The position numbers were made by a program, and so were the translations under genes. This document shows, one piece after another, positions 32,901 through 41,205 of a stretch of DNA of 64,000 bases. The notes beneath the pieces were generated by a model. That model was not told the origin of the DNA. It saw nothing but the letters and a program-made list of their open reading frames with translations, and did no database searches. Position 1 is the stretch's first letter, and each line of letters opens with the position of its first letter. The stretch lies in NCBI GenBank assembly GCA_900539525.1, contig UQCM01000007.1:8140-72139 (forward strand), given 5' to 3'. This DNA comes from an uncultured Blautia sp. (GTDB taxonomy: Bacteria > Bacillota > Clostridia > Lachnospirales > Lachnospiraceae).

Positions 32901-34764
32901 TCGTAAATATCAGTCTTCCGCTCTGAAGCTGTACACCGGCACCCGGTCCGAGGCCAAAGAATGTCATCCAGTCAGCCTTTACCATTGGTGTAATATCCTT
33001 CGGAAGTGACCATGTCAGACCGTCATCATCACTGTAGGTCATCCACAGATAGCAGGTATTGTGCATGGTCAGCTCTGAATTTTTATAAATATTTCCGATC
33101 TTAACACCGTTCTTATACAGATTTCCCTGCTGATTGTAAGGAGCTTCTGACTCTGTCTCCACTTCATATGCCGTAACCTGATTGTTACTGTCATATACGA
33201 CACCATTCTCACGAACGGTATAAGTATTTCCGGATTTGTCTGTCAGCTGCTGATAATACTTGCCATCGATCTGCACATATCCTGTTCCCGGCTGCGCACC
33301 CCACAGACTCACACCATCACGGAACATATCTACAATCATGTAGACTCTTCCATAGTGCTCACTGGTTTCGTCATTATCTACCACCATTTCCGCATCCATG
33401 GTATATCCATAACCATTTGCCAGGTCAATGACAGGAATGACCGGTCCCCAGGTCTTACCATTATCCTCGCTTCTGCGGATGACATTATCAATGACTCCGA
33501 CATCTCCGGAACCATCCCAGCGCTTATCAATACCGGCAAAGACAGTTCCTGTCTTCTTCGAAGTCACCAGAGACGGGATCCGGTAGGAAACAGAATTATC
33601 AAATCCTGCATTGAATATACCGATATTCGGTCCTTTGTAGTATTTATCTGCTTTCGCTGTGTAATCCGGATAAGCTGTGGAGCTGGTAGTCTCCTGCACC
33701 GAAGCAGCCTGCTGGGCAGTCAGTGCAGAACCATAAACATCAACCTTTGAAAAATATACTCCGCTTCCATAGGTGATCGCTCCGGAAATCTTCTCCGAAA
33801 ACGCACTGCTTCCGGCTTTCACACCATCTACATAAACAGCTGCATTTGTGCCATCTGCAGTCACAGCAAGATTGTGCCATTTCGTTGATGCAAGGCTGGT
33901 GTTCGTCACGTTAAACTCAGCTGTGGCAGCTCCCTTTGCAAGTTTCACTTTACTGCCGCTTAAGATAACTGTTAAACCGCCGTTCAGTGATGCCAGCGTA
34001 ACATCGGAAGCTGATGCTTCTTTCAGACGATAGGTCATCTGAAGTGTTCCGGCTGCCTGCTCGGCAATACTCTCTGATGTGCTGCCGGGTGCAGGATTCA
34101 CCTGCGTAAACACCGGTTCTGCAACAGGTGCCGGTACAGACTTTTTGAGCACGATGTTTTTCATGCTGCCACTGAATTTCCATCCGGATGCAGAACTGTA
34201 ACCTTCCATTCCTCCAATGCTAAAGTTCTCCGGTGTCCAGCTAAGTCCCTTGATACAGGAAGCGGAATTTGTATCTGCCTCTGCCACCCTGGTGCCATCT
34301 ACCGTAATCGTCGTTTTTCCATTTTTCTCAAGTACCAGCACAGCGGTATGCCATGCGCCGTCTGCATAGTTCGTAGCTGCAGACTGGGAAACCTTCTGTC
34401 CCTGTCTTACCTCAAATGCAAGCTTTCCTTCTTTGATATATAAGCCATAGTACTGACTGCTTGTGCTTAAACCCAGCAGTGCCTGCAGACCTGAGCCTGA
34501 TGTTTTAAAATCCACAGACCATTCCATGGATTCTGTCCCAAGCAGAAAGCTTTGCAGTATGTCATTCTTGGACTGGGGCTCTGTAATGCTTGTTCCTGTT
34601 TCTGTAGTATCTGTTAAATACTTGACAATTTCATAGCCAGCCTCTGATGTCTCGATCACACCGTCTTCGGCTGCATAGCTTACTGCCGCCGGAATCTGCG
34701 CCATGCCAAGGATCATGCACAGGCTCAGCATAAGCGAAAGCATGCTTTTCCATTTTCTTTTCAT
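29920..34764 (-). CDS. Giant secreted multi-domain sialidase (GH33)
   Basis: 1614 residues. Signal peptide 1-31. Two lectin-like jelly-roll (LamG-type) regions at about 35-210 and 220-365. The GH33 beta-propeller at about 385-825 has YRIPSL (Arg395), Asp-boxes SEDNGKTW, SDDDGLTW, SDDDGETW and STTQGESW, plus a small inserted beta domain (about 490-570) like that of clostridial/R. gnavus sialidases. Nucleophile Tyr783 (FMYTSL), Glu672 (NESCII) and Arg752 are present, but the position equivalent to the middle triad Arg (FMR in homologues) is Lys688 (QFMKN). Then an F5/8-type C carbohydrate-binding domain (about 960-1095), about four FIVAR-like three-helix repeats (1100-1440) and a BspA-like leucine-rich end (1500-1614). 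No LPxTG. It removes sialic acid from mucin glycans outside the cell. Confidence 0.9.
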   Translation of the reverse strand: MKRKWKSMLSLMLSLCMILGMAQIPAAVSYAAEDGVIETSEAGYEIVKYLTDTTETGTSITEPQSKNDILQSFLLGTESMEWSVDFKTSGSGLQALLGLSTSSQYYGLYIKEGKLAFEVRQGQKVSQSAATNYADGAWHTAVLVLEKNGKTTITVDGTRVAEADTNSASCIKGLSWTPENFSIGGMEGYSSASGWKFSGSMKNIVLKKSVPAPVAEPVFTQVNPAPGSTSESIAEQAAGTLQMTYRLKEASASDVTLASLNGGLTVILSGSKVKLAKGAATAEFNVTNTSLASTKWHNLAVTADGTNAAVYVDGVKAGSSAFSEKISGAITYGSGVYFSKVDVYGSALTAQQAASVQETTSSTAYPDYTAKADKYYKGPNIGIFNAGFDNSVSYRIPSLVTSKKTGTVFAGIDKRWDGSGDVGVIDNVIRRSEDNGKTWGPVIPVIDLANGYGYTMDAEMVVDNDETSEHYGRVYMIVDMFRDGVSLWGAQPGTGYVQIDGKYYQQLTDKSGNTYTVRENGVVYDSNNQVTAYEVETESEAPYNQQGNLYKNGVKIGNIYKNSELTMHNTCYLWMTYSDDDGLTWSLPKDITPMVKADWMTFFGLGPGAGVQLQSGRLIFTTYCMDAQNRSNRFSSYNIYSDDDGETWHRGASPNDISDTQNATNSTRELNESCIIELNNGHLIQFMKNATANVAMAVSTTQGESWGEVTYAQGIKEPYCEMSALHFPRLVVDPADGQAKEAVIFANPTGGRDHGTVRVAFVNADDTLDWKYAKLIEDERFMYTSLTAMNDGNIGLIYENEKGGMAQAAFTSFSVEYLMDANTHEETPVPTAITAVVKDSEGNVTNSLAAGNEVYIEAACDQNVFAAGNVTLNVKVGDETKEAALIGNKDAQTLAFRYVIGANDTGEIIATNEINVKEGGAAENIYNTGMTDNPFVIKSASAGVVEDNSGFDVLPTTGMTATAGSAYNGGNEGPASNVLDGNLDTHWHSNYPTDDGVREKHYLTIALGGSRLVSGLQYTPRKGSMNGTVTECQIEVSTDGQTFVPVARAEWPKNTDVKTVNFGGAALATHVRFRVLETKDKWATAGEIRIIGTNDTNASQDKTALLKLMTECSSCEDEALEQALAAAAQTAQNKDASAADVTNAVNALNTAKSAAATAAKTGLSSLIANGEGKKKENYSISSWAAYQEALSVAQGITEDSSDQDAIQAYQDLKKAEAKLEASGAVRTETAKKASREAVEQEKATIEAGQGDYTKASWDAYAKAYADLEAEIKKENTDADTLNGLILALKNAKQALTSEEVTDPVLEEERGKAESALAAAKTEIEKGQGGYTTDSWNAYKDAYELLKTAFEENHVSADELKALIAGLNTAKDGLKLAADVEAREESAKALEAAKAVIEKGQGNYTDDSWTAYTAAYTELEKALKENKDAAFLREKIAALTSVKLVEKPAEPKPGPGDNNIPKPPVNDQKPALEAGKEYQTSDGLKYKVIDAAKKTVSLAGTANKKKITSLNVKATVTLNGETCKVTEIGAKAFANCKKLKKVTIGTNVTNIGKQAFSGCGNLKTVTIKAKALKKVGTKAFKGINKKAVLKVPKAKKAKYTKLLAKKGQPKTVKIK

Positions 34765-34841
34765 ATTCTTCTCCTTTTCTTTCCTGTTTTATTTATACGT
34801 TTTGTATCAGACTATTTCCCTCCTTCCTTTATTCTCCTGTC

Positions 34842-34871
34842 ATTATACCTAATTTCGACATAAGATTACAA
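34842..34871 (-). promoter_or_regulatory. Promoter of the sialidase gene
   Basis: On the minus strand TTGTAA (34866-34871) and TATAAT (34842-34847) are 18 bases apart. The leader is about 70 bases, with GGAAAGGAGAAG before the ATG. The rest of the 34765-35084 gap holds dispersed-repeat copy D and a terminator. Confidence 0.6.
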
Positions 34872-34909
34872 CTGTTTTTTTAGCAAATCTATATTCTTTT
34901 AAAAGAAAA

Positions 34910-35036
34910 GTAACTGTTCAGAGTCCATTCGCAAAATCGCCTCTGCGAGGCTTTCCTTTTGCTCATGTAGGGCTCTCGCCCTATAGATTTATAAAATTTG
35001 CCTCTGGTGAGAGGGCTCCCCACGGCAAATATTTAT
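34910..35036. repeat. Dispersed repeat, copy D, right end missing
   Basis: Left arm GTAACTGTTCAGAGTCC is intact, followed by the GCAAAATCGCCTCTGCGAGGC hairpin (20 bases quoted as GCAAAATCGCCTCTGCGAGG), the TAGGGCTCTCGCCCTA hairpin and the TTTATAAAATTTGCC arm. The copy ends within GGCAAATATTTATTA; the outer right arm (ATGCAGACTC... side) is absent. It lies between the sialidase promoter and a terminator. Confidence 0.85.
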
Positions 35037-35043
35037 TACAAAT

Positions 35044-35070
35044 AAAAACCCCCGAAATATTATTTCAGGG
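35044..35070 (-). terminator. Terminator of the Lys/Ala-rich gene
   Basis: On the minus strand CCCTGAAAT and ATTTCGGGG arms followed by TTTTTATT, 15 bases after the stop codon. Confidence 0.85.
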
Positions 35071-35084
35071 ATCTTTTCTCATTC

Positions 35085-35534
35085 TTATAATTCAATACTT
35101 CCGGTCACATCATCGTTTACGACATAATATGCAGCATTTTCTTCCGGCTTGAAATAAATATTGATTGATTTCATATCTCCGGCCTTCTTCTTAAGCTGCT
35201 TTGTCCAGATCTCTTTCACCTGCTTTACAATGTCCTGGTGATTGATTTCTTTTCCATTGTACTGTAAGTATACAGCTTCTTTCACTGCTGCCTTCTTTGC
35301 CGGAGCTTTCTTTACCGGATCTTCCTTTGCCTCTGCTGCCGGTTTTACAGCCTCTGCCTTTGGCTCTGCAGTCTTTTTCACTGTCTCTTTTTTAACTGTT
35401 TCTTTTTTTACTGCTTCTTTCTGAACCTCTTTTACCTCTTCCTTTACTGCTGCTGTCTTAACCGGTGCTGTCTCAACCTTTGAAGCCGTTGCCTTTACTG
35501 TCTCTTTTGCAACTGTCTTTCCTGTTTTTTTCAT
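35085..35534 (-). CDS. Lys/Ala/Glu-rich DUF6465-like protein
   Basis: 149 residues from ATG 35532-35534 behind GAGGAGGAATA; longer frames upstream have no RBS. The N-terminal two thirds are low-complexity Lys/Thr/Ala/Glu repeats (KKETVKKETVKKTAEPKAE), resembling histone-like tails. The last 60 residues form a compact domain: VYLQYNGKEINHQDIVKQVK, then NIYFKPEENAAYYVVN. This matches the pattern of the small DUF6465 proteins of Lachnospiraceae; function unknown. Monocistronic, with its own terminator. Confidence 0.75.
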   Translation of the reverse strand: MKKTGKTVAKETVKATASKVETAPVKTAAVKEEVKEVQKEAVKKETVKKETVKKTAEPKAEAVKPAAEAKEDPVKKAPAKKAAVKEAVYLQYNGKEINHQDIVKQVKEIWTKQLKKKAGDMKSINIYFKPEENAAYYVVNDDVTGSIEL

Positions 35535-35675
35535 ACGTATATTCCTCCTCATAAAACTGCGTATATACGTCCCTTCCCTCTCAGATGCAATACAAAGCAA
35601 GCTTCGGTTATCGTAAAATACGCACTCAAAAAAAGCTACGTGTAAGATAATATAACAAAATCAGGAAAAAGGCAA

Positions 35676-37733
35676 CTATAAATTTAATCGTCCGGTATCT
35701 TCATTCATAAAAAGCTGAAGTCTTTCTTTCAAAACACAGTGTTCGGGAAGCTTTAGTTCCTTATCTCTGCCCAGTACTTCAGATGCCGCTTCAGACGCCC
35801 ACTGAAGTACCTGTGCATCCTGAAACACATCACCCAGACGAAATTCCAGCAGCCCGCTCTGCCGGATCCCGAACAGATCTCCCGGTCCCCGAAGCTTTAG
35901 ATCTTCGCCTGCGATATAGAAACCATCATTGGATGTATTCAGGATTTCCAGGCGCTGCCTGGTCCTTTTACTGTCCGAACTGTGTATCATAATACAATAG
36001 GACTGACAGTTTCCTCTTCCCACACGGCCGCGAAGCTGGTGAAGCTGGGCAAGTCCAAAACGCTCCGCATTCTCAATCATCATAACCGTAGCATTCGGCA
36101 CATTCACACCAACCTCCACGACAGTTGTAGATACCAGTACCTGAATCCTGTTTTCCAGAAACCGCTGCATAATCTCATTTTTTTCGGCCGGCTTCATCCT
36201 GCCGTGCAGATACTCCACTGTAATGGAATCAGGATACACCTGCCTCAGCTGCTGCGTATATGCGATTACATTCTCAGCCTCTATGCTTTCACTTTCCTCC
36301 ACCATGGGACATATGACATATGCCTGATGCCCACTTTCTACCTCTTTGCGGATGAAGGAGTATGCTTTGCTTCTATAAGAAGTTCCTACCACACAGTTTT
36401 TAATCGGAAGCCTGTTTGCCGGAAGCTCATCGATCACAGAAATATCCAGATCACCATAAATAATGACTGCCAGTGTTCTGGGAATCGGTGTCGCACTCAT
36501 GACAATCGTATGCGGGGCGATTCCTTTCCCGGACAATGCTTCTCTCTGGCGCACACCGAAACGATGCTGCTCATCTGTGATCACCAGAGCCAGATTTCTG
36601 TATTCGACCTTCTCCTGAATCAGCGCATGTGTTCCGATGATAATATCCACCTCTCCGGAAGCAATCCTCGCATAAGCCTCCCGTTTCTCCTTTGCCGTCA
36701 TGGATCCGGTAAGCAGTATCGCATGAAAACCAAGTCCCTGCTCTTTGATGATTGAAGTAACCGAATCAAAATGCTGTCTCGCAAGCACCTCAGTAGGAAC
36801 CATCAGAGAACCCTGACAGCCATTGGCCGCCACCAGAAACAATGCCAGAACAGCAAGTATCGTCTTCCCTGATCCCACATCTCCCTGAATCAGCCTGGCC
36901 ATGACCTTATCACCGGTAAGATCTGCCTCCAGCTCCCTCCACACCTTTTTCTGTGCCTCTGTCAGCGAAAATGGAAGCCTTGCAAGCACCTGCTCAGTCA
37001 CCGGATCCTTTTCAATATGAAACCCGGGGCGGATTACCAGACGCTCATTTTTCAGGCTTCGTATTGCCATAATGAATAGAAAGAATTCATCAAAAACCAG
37101 CCTTTGTCTTGCAATCTGCATTGCTTTTTCATCTTCAGGAAAATGAATCTGCTCCAGTGCATAGTGATATTCTGCCAGCTTCCATTTCTGGCGGATCTCC
37201 TTTGGAAGGGCATCTTTCGTGAGCTCTGACTCATCCAGTGCCTGACGCACTGCCTTTGTTACCGTCTTATTTGTCAGTCCATCCACCAACGGGTAACGCG
37301 GCTGCATCTGTCCCGCAAGCGCCCTGTATGCTTCTAATTCATAAACAGCAGGCTGCTCCATCACCGCCTGCTGTCCTTTCCTTGCAATCTTTCCCCGAAA
37401 CACATAACGCTTTCCGGGTTTTATTGTATTCTTCAGATATGGCATATTATACCATGTCACATGTAACGTGCCGGATAAATCTCTCAGGACAGCCGATGCG
37501 ATCTTCAGCCGTTTCACATGCCGGACTGTCATCTCATATGCAAGCGTGGCACAGACCGCTGCGGTATCCCCTTCATGAACATCTGAAATTCTGCTTATTT
37601 CTCCAAAAGTATCATATCCGCACGGATAGTAATGGAGAAGATCACCCACACAGAAAATACCCGCACGCTCAAATACCGTCTTTGTTTTCTCACCGATCCC
37701 TCTGAGCAGATTCAGCACAGATCCTTCATTCAT
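35676..37733 (-). CDS. recG: ATP-dependent DNA helicase RecG
   Basis: 685 residues, usual length. RecG regresses stalled forks and remodels Holliday junctions. N-terminal wedge/OB domain (residues 1-180), helicase motif I GDVGSGKT (about 288-295), DEQHRFGVRQR in motif II, SATPIPRT motif III, and C-terminal motifs STTVVEVGVNVPNAT and QLRGRVGRG. It follows the DAK2 gene by two bases; the rpmB/asp23/dak2/recG order is that of B. subtilis. Confidence 0.96.
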   Translation of the reverse strand: MNEGSVLNLLRGIGEKTKTVFERAGIFCVGDLLHYYPCGYDTFGEISRISDVHEGDTAAVCATLAYEMTVRHVKRLKIASAVLRDLSGTLHVTWYNMPYLKNTIKPGKRYVFRGKIARKGQQAVMEQPAVYELEAYRALAGQMQPRYPLVDGLTNKTVTKAVRQALDESELTKDALPKEIRQKWKLAEYHYALEQIHFPEDEKAMQIARQRLVFDEFFLFIMAIRSLKNERLVIRPGFHIEKDPVTEQVLARLPFSLTEAQKKVWRELEADLTGDKVMARLIQGDVGSGKTILAVLALFLVAANGCQGSLMVPTEVLARQHFDSVTSIIKEQGLGFHAILLTGSMTAKEKREAYARIASGEVDIIIGTHALIQEKVEYRNLALVITDEQHRFGVRQREALSGKGIAPHTIVMSATPIPRTLAVIIYGDLDISVIDELPANRLPIKNCVVGTSYRSKAYSFIRKEVESGHQAYVICPMVEESESIEAENVIAYTQQLRQVYPDSITVEYLHGRMKPAEKNEIMQRFLENRIQVLVSTTVVEVGVNVPNATVMMIENAERFGLAQLHQLRGRVGRGNCQSYCIMIHSSDSKRTRQRLEILNTSNDGFYIAGEDLKLRGPGDLFGIRQSGLLEFRLGDVFQDAQVLQWASEAASEVLGRDKELKLPEHCVLKERLQLFMNEDTGRLNL

Positions 37734-37735
37734 GG

Positions 37736-39391
37736 CTACTCAACGGATATGACATAGTAGTAAATCGGCTGACCGCCTGAATATACTTCTACGTCACAGG
37801 ATGGATACTTCTCTGTCAGTGCATCTTCCAGAGCACCGGCCTGTTCTTCATCCACATCACATCCATAATAAACACTGATCAGCTCAGAGTCCTCATCCAT
37901 CATCAGAGCAACCGTTTCCACGGCAACTTCCTGGATTCCCTTCCCTACCGCAAGGATGGAATCGTCGCCGATACCCATGATGTCACCCTCTTTGATCTCT
38001 TTGTCGCCCATATGGGTATCACGCACGGCATAAGTGATCTGGCCGGTCTTTACCGCCTTGCTTCCTTCGATCATGGACTCTTTATTCTCCGCCGGTGAAA
38101 GCTCTGCGTTATAATTAATGATCGCACTGATTCCCTGCGGAACGGTCTTGGTAGGAATAACAATGACTTCCTTATCCTTTGCCAGAACCTTCGCCTGATT
38201 AGCTGCCAGAATGATATTCTTATTGTTTGGAAGAATAAAAACAGTATCCGCATTGACCTTTTCAATAGCCTGAAGAATATCATCCGTACTTGGATTCATG
38301 GTCTGTCCGCCCTCGATCAGATAGTCGATTCCCAGTTCTTTAAAAATCTGTCCTACTCCTTCACCGATGGAGACAGAGATAAATCCCACGTCCTTCTTCG
38401 GCATCTGTACAGTCTGCTGCGCTGCAAGCTTTTCCGCATCTTTGATCAGCTTTTCCTGATGCTCCTCTCTCATATTGTCAATCTTCATCTTTGTAAGGGA
38501 ACCGTACGTCAATGCCCTGGATATTGCCTTACCAGGATCATTCGTATGTACGTGAACCTTTACAATATCATCGTCTGAAACAACTACGATCGAATCTCCA
38601 ATGGATGACAGGAAAGACTTAAACTCATTCTCGGTATCCTGCGTGTATGGCTTCTCCAGCATGATAATAAATTCTGTGCAGTATCCGAACTTAATCTCTG
38701 CCTCCTGCCCTGCTGACGGCTTCACTGCAGAAGCTGTACCTGTTTTGGTCCCCTCAATGGAATAATCAATTTCTTTCCCCAGAAAAGCATCATAAGCGCC
38801 TCTCAACACCTGCATCAGTCCCTGACCACCTGAATCTACGACTCCTGCCTCTTTCAGAACGGGAAGCATCTCCGGAGTCTGAGCAAGCACACGATCCGCA
38901 TGATCGATCACCTTTCCGATAAACGTCTTCATATCAACATCTGTTCCTGCAAGCTCAGCCGCTTTATCAGCCGCTCCCTTGGCCACTGTCAGGATCGTAC
39001 CTTCCTTTGGCTTCATAACAGCTTTATAGGCTGTCTCCACTGCTTTCTGCATGGCTGCCGCAAGGATTACTGTATCAATTTCCTCATATTCCCTGATTCC
39101 CTTGGTAAAACCTCTGAAAAGCTGGGACAGGATAACACCTGAATTTCCTCTTGCACCGCGCAGAGATCCTGAAGAAATCGCTTTCGCCAGCGCCTCCATC
39201 GTCACGTTATTAAGAGCTGCCACTTCTCTGGCTGCTGACATGATCGTCAGTGTCATATTTGTACCTGTATCACCGTCCGGAACCGGAAACACGTTCAATT
39301 CATTAATCCATTCCTTTTTCGCTTCCAGGTTCTTTGCACCGGCTAAAAACATCTTAGCGCACAGCCTGGCATTTATCGTATTGGTCACCAC
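37736..39391 (-). CDS. DAK2-domain fatty-acid kinase FakA-like
   Basis: 551 residues. The N-terminal DhaL/DAK2 ATP-binding domain has the metal motif NVFPVPDGDTGTNMTLT (about residues 32-48) and SGSLRGARGNSGVILSQLFRG; a middle linker and C-terminal DegV-related region (IIPTKTVPQGISAII, YGCDVDEEQA) complete the YloV/FakA architecture. FakA phosphorylates fatty acids held by FakB binding proteins, feeding phospholipid synthesis. It overlaps nothing but is 13 bases after the asp23 stop. Confidence 0.9.
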   Translation of the reverse strand: MVTNTINARLCAKMFLAGAKNLEAKKEWINELNVFPVPDGDTGTNMTLTIMSAAREVAALNNVTMEALAKAISSGSLRGARGNSGVILSQLFRGFTKGIREYEEIDTVILAAAMQKAVETAYKAVMKPKEGTILTVAKGAADKAAELAGTDVDMKTFIGKVIDHADRVLAQTPEMLPVLKEAGVVDSGGQGLMQVLRGAYDAFLGKEIDYSIEGTKTGTASAVKPSAGQEAEIKFGYCTEFIIMLEKPYTQDTENEFKSFLSSIGDSIVVVSDDDIVKVHVHTNDPGKAISRALTYGSLTKMKIDNMREEHQEKLIKDAEKLAAQQTVQMPKKDVGFISVSIGEGVGQIFKELGIDYLIEGGQTMNPSTDDILQAIEKVNADTVFILPNNKNIILAANQAKVLAKDKEVIVIPTKTVPQGISAIINYNAELSPAENKESMIEGSKAVKTGQITYAVRDTHMGDKEIKEGDIMGIGDDSILAVGKGIQEVAVETVALMMDEDSELISVYYGCDVDEEQAGALEDALTEKYPSCDVEVYSGGQPIYYYVISVE

Positions 39392-39404
39392 AACAAACTC
39401 CTCC

Positions 39405-39761
39405 TTAATCTATGGCTCTTACACCTTCAACAAAAATATTGATCTTCTCTATTTCCATTCCGGTGAACTCCTCCACCCGATACTTCACATTCTCGTATAA
39501 GTTCTGTGCCACAACCGAAATGCTGATACCGTAAGCTACGATCACATGAAAATCAAGAGAGATCCTATTATCTTCCAGCGTTACATTGATCCCGTGTTTT
39601 AAGCTCTCCTTCTTTAACAGTTTCACCAGTCCGTCCTTCATATTCACTGCCGCCATCCCCACGATGCCGAAGCACTCTACGGCAACACTTCCGGCATAGG
39701 TTGCTATTACGTCCGTATCTATCAAGATTGATCCAAGTTCTGTGTCCATACGTCCTTTCAT
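39405..39761 (-). CDS. Asp23/Gls24-family protein
   Basis: 118 residues. The YloU-type Asp23 family, small alkaline-shock/envelope-stress proteins. Seen: GSILIDTDVIATYAGSVAVE, CFGIVGMAAVN, VEEFTGMEIEKINIFVEGV. Start ATG 39759-39761 has AGGAGG eight bases upstream. A TATAAT (39840-39845 on the minus strand) without a good -35 is the likely promoter. Function in the cell is not established; with DAK2 and recG it forms one operon. Confidence 0.88.
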   Translation of the reverse strand: MKGRMDTELGSILIDTDVIATYAGSVAVECFGIVGMAAVNMKDGLVKLLKKESLKHGINVTLEDNRISLDFHVIVAYGISISVVAQNLYENVKYRVEEFTGMEIEKINIFVEGVRAID

Positions 39762-39917
39762 ACTTGTAACCTCCTATTTATAAATCCCTTTTGCAGCTGC
39801 GTTGTGCCTTAACAGCCGCATTTCAGCGGTATTATTATGATTATACCCTGTTTCCCCCAAAAATGAAATATCTATTTTTTATTTTGTAAAATAATTAGAT
39901 AATTTTTTAAAATCTGC

Positions 39918-39946
39918 TTGCAAAATAGAAATTCATCTGCTAAAAT
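39918..39946 (+). promoter_or_regulatory. Promoter of rpmB
   Basis: TTGCAA (39918-39923) and TAAAAT (39941-39946) with a 17-base spacer, 58 bases before the rpmB start. It is divergent from the asp23 operon. Confidence 0.65.
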
Positions 39947-40003
39947 AAGCAGTGTTGTGAGCCTGGATGTGGACAGGTAATCTATTTTCAAGGAGGTGCA
40001 GTC

Positions 40004-40189
40004 ATGGCTAGATGTGCTATTTGTGATAAAGGTGCTCATTTCGGAAACAATGTGAGCCATTCACATAGAAGATCCAATAAGATGTGGAAATCAAACATAA
40101 AATCCGTAAAGGTTAAAGTAAACGGTGCTGCTAAGAAGATGTATGTATGTACTTCTTGCTTAAAGTCCGGTAAAGTAGAAAGAGCTTAA
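40004..40189 (+). CDS. rpmB: 50S ribosomal protein L28
   Basis: 61 residues. MARCAICDKGAHFGNNVSHSHR and VCTSCLKSGKVERA show the zinc-binding Cys pairs (CxxC at residues 4-7 and 49-52) of the C+ form of L28. AAGGAGGTG lies just before the ATG. It is monocistronic with its own promoter and terminator, divergent from asp23-dak2-recG. Confidence 0.97.
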   Translation: MARCAICDKGAHFGNNVSHSHRRSNKMWKSNIKSVKVKVNGAAKKMYVCTSCLKSGKVERA

Positions 40190-40198
40190 TAAGCAGAT

Positions 40199-40231
40199 TC
40201 AGACCTCTCAGTATCTGGGAGGTCTTTTTTT
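40199..40231 (+). terminator. Terminator of rpmB
   Basis: AGACCTC and GAGGTCT arms followed by seven T residues. Repeat copy E begins at the base right after the T tract. Confidence 0.9.
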
Positions 40232-40384
40232 GTAACTGTTCAGAGTCATGCAGATTTATAAATATTTGCCTTGGGGAGCCCTCTCACCGGAGGCATATTT
40301 TATAAATCTATAGGGCGAGAGCCCTACATGAGCAAAAGGAAAGCCTTGCAGAGGCGATTTTGCGAATGGACTCTGAATAGTTAC
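40232..40384. repeat. Dispersed repeat, full-length copy E (153 bp)
   Basis: Ends GTAACTGTTCAGAGTC and GACTCTGAATAGTTAC pair with one mismatch. Inside are three nested hairpin units: AGATTTATAAATATTTGCC with GGCATATTTTATAAATCT; TAGGGCGAGAGCCCTA; and GCAAAA...TTTTGC enclosing GCCTTGCAGAGGC. It is the best complete member of the family and lies between the rpmB terminator and the stop of the small membrane peptide on the other strand. Confidence 0.9.
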
Positions 40385-40392
40385 CTTTTTTT

Positions 40393-40530
40393 CTAACAGC
40401 AAAACATATTATATCCGATCAATAATAAAATCGCACAGATCAATACTGAAAAAAACTTATATGGGATAATGACTGCCAGAAGCACTCCGATTCCCATCCA
40501 GAACAGGGTATAACCCAAAATGCGCCTCAT
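40393..40530 (-). CDS. Small hydrophobic membrane peptide, 45 residues
   Basis: Reads from ATG 40528-40530 to a TAG at 40393-40395: a start MRRILGYTLFWMGIGV, then LLAVIIPYKFFSVLIC, ending YNMFCC. Two short hydrophobic segments separated by a Pro-Tyr-Lys turn suggest a hairpin membrane peptide. CAGGAG lies seven bases before the ATG. I know of no named family. It occupies part of the otherwise empty 40190-40777 gap; nothing clear is seen in 40531-40669. Confidence 0.6.
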   Translation of the reverse strand: MRRILGYTLFWMGIGVLLAVIIPYKFFSVLICAILLLIGYNMFCC

Positions 40531-40669
40531 ACACGCTCCTGAAAAGCTACCGTCTTTTTACCATAATATGTAGGTTCCCTGTGATTCATCACTCTTTTCC
40601 TGTCATGATTTTCCAAAGCAGAGTATTAGTAACTGCTCTATGCGAAGGAATTTTCAGTATAACAAAACA

Positions 40670-40707
40670 CCATGTGCATACCTCTGTAAATAAGCGTATA
40701 CACATGG
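40670..40707 (-). terminator. Hairpin after ytfJ
   Basis: CCATGTGTATAC and GTATGCACATGG arms (minus-strand sense) pair with one mismatch; TGTTTTGTT follows. A moderate terminator 71 bases after the ytfJ stop. Confidence 0.5.
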
Positions 40708-40777
40708 CGTATATTGTATTTTACCGTGATATCCATTATCCTCTTCCCTGAAGAATATGCCTTTTCCAGAGAATGGA

Positions 40778-41185
40778 TTACTCTGCCTCCCGGAATATTT
40801 CACCTACTGCATCCTCAGCAGCCTTTTTTTCCTCTGCGGAGAATTCCTTCCTGCCATCTGTAAATTTATTTACCAGTTCAGGAACCATATCAAGGATCTT
40901 TGTAAGACCATCCTGATTTTTCACATTTACAAGCCTGGTGGTACCATTCTGGATAACAAGAATAGCACTCGGTGTCATCTTTCCTCCCATTCCGCCTCCG
41001 CCGCCATTCTTCTTATCTTCTGCCTTTGCCGATGCAGCTACACCGAACGTCACATCTACGAGTGGAAGGATGATCGTATCTCCGATATGAATCGCATCTC
41101 CTACCACCGTCTTTGTGGTCATAAAGCTGTCCATTCCCTTAAAAAGAGAGTCTACCGTTGTCTGAAAAGTATTGTCTGAAGCCAT
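40778..41185 (-). CDS. ytfJ: Sporulation protein YtfJ/GerW
   Basis: 135 residues. YtfJ-family protein, linked in Bacillus to spore germination (GerW). Visible: VVGDAIHIGDTIILPLVDVTFGV, a Gly-rich NGGGGGMGGKM loop (residues about 59-69), and PSAILVIQNGTTRLV. The gene follows the DUF2953 gene by 20 bases, the ytfI-ytfJ order of B. subtilis, which supports the call. Confidence 0.93.
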   Translation of the reverse strand: MASDNTFQTTVDSLFKGMDSFMTTKTVVGDAIHIGDTIILPLVDVTFGVAASAKAEDKKNGGGGGMGGKMTPSAILVIQNGTTRLVNVKNQDGLTKILDMVPELVNKFTDGRKEFSAEEKKAAEDAVGEIFREAE

Positions 41186-41205
41186 GATAATTCCTCCTTA
41201 TACTA

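Noticed and set aside
39872..40060. 62-residue minus-strand frame
   Set aside because: Covers the rpmB promoter and start on the opposite strand; no RBS.
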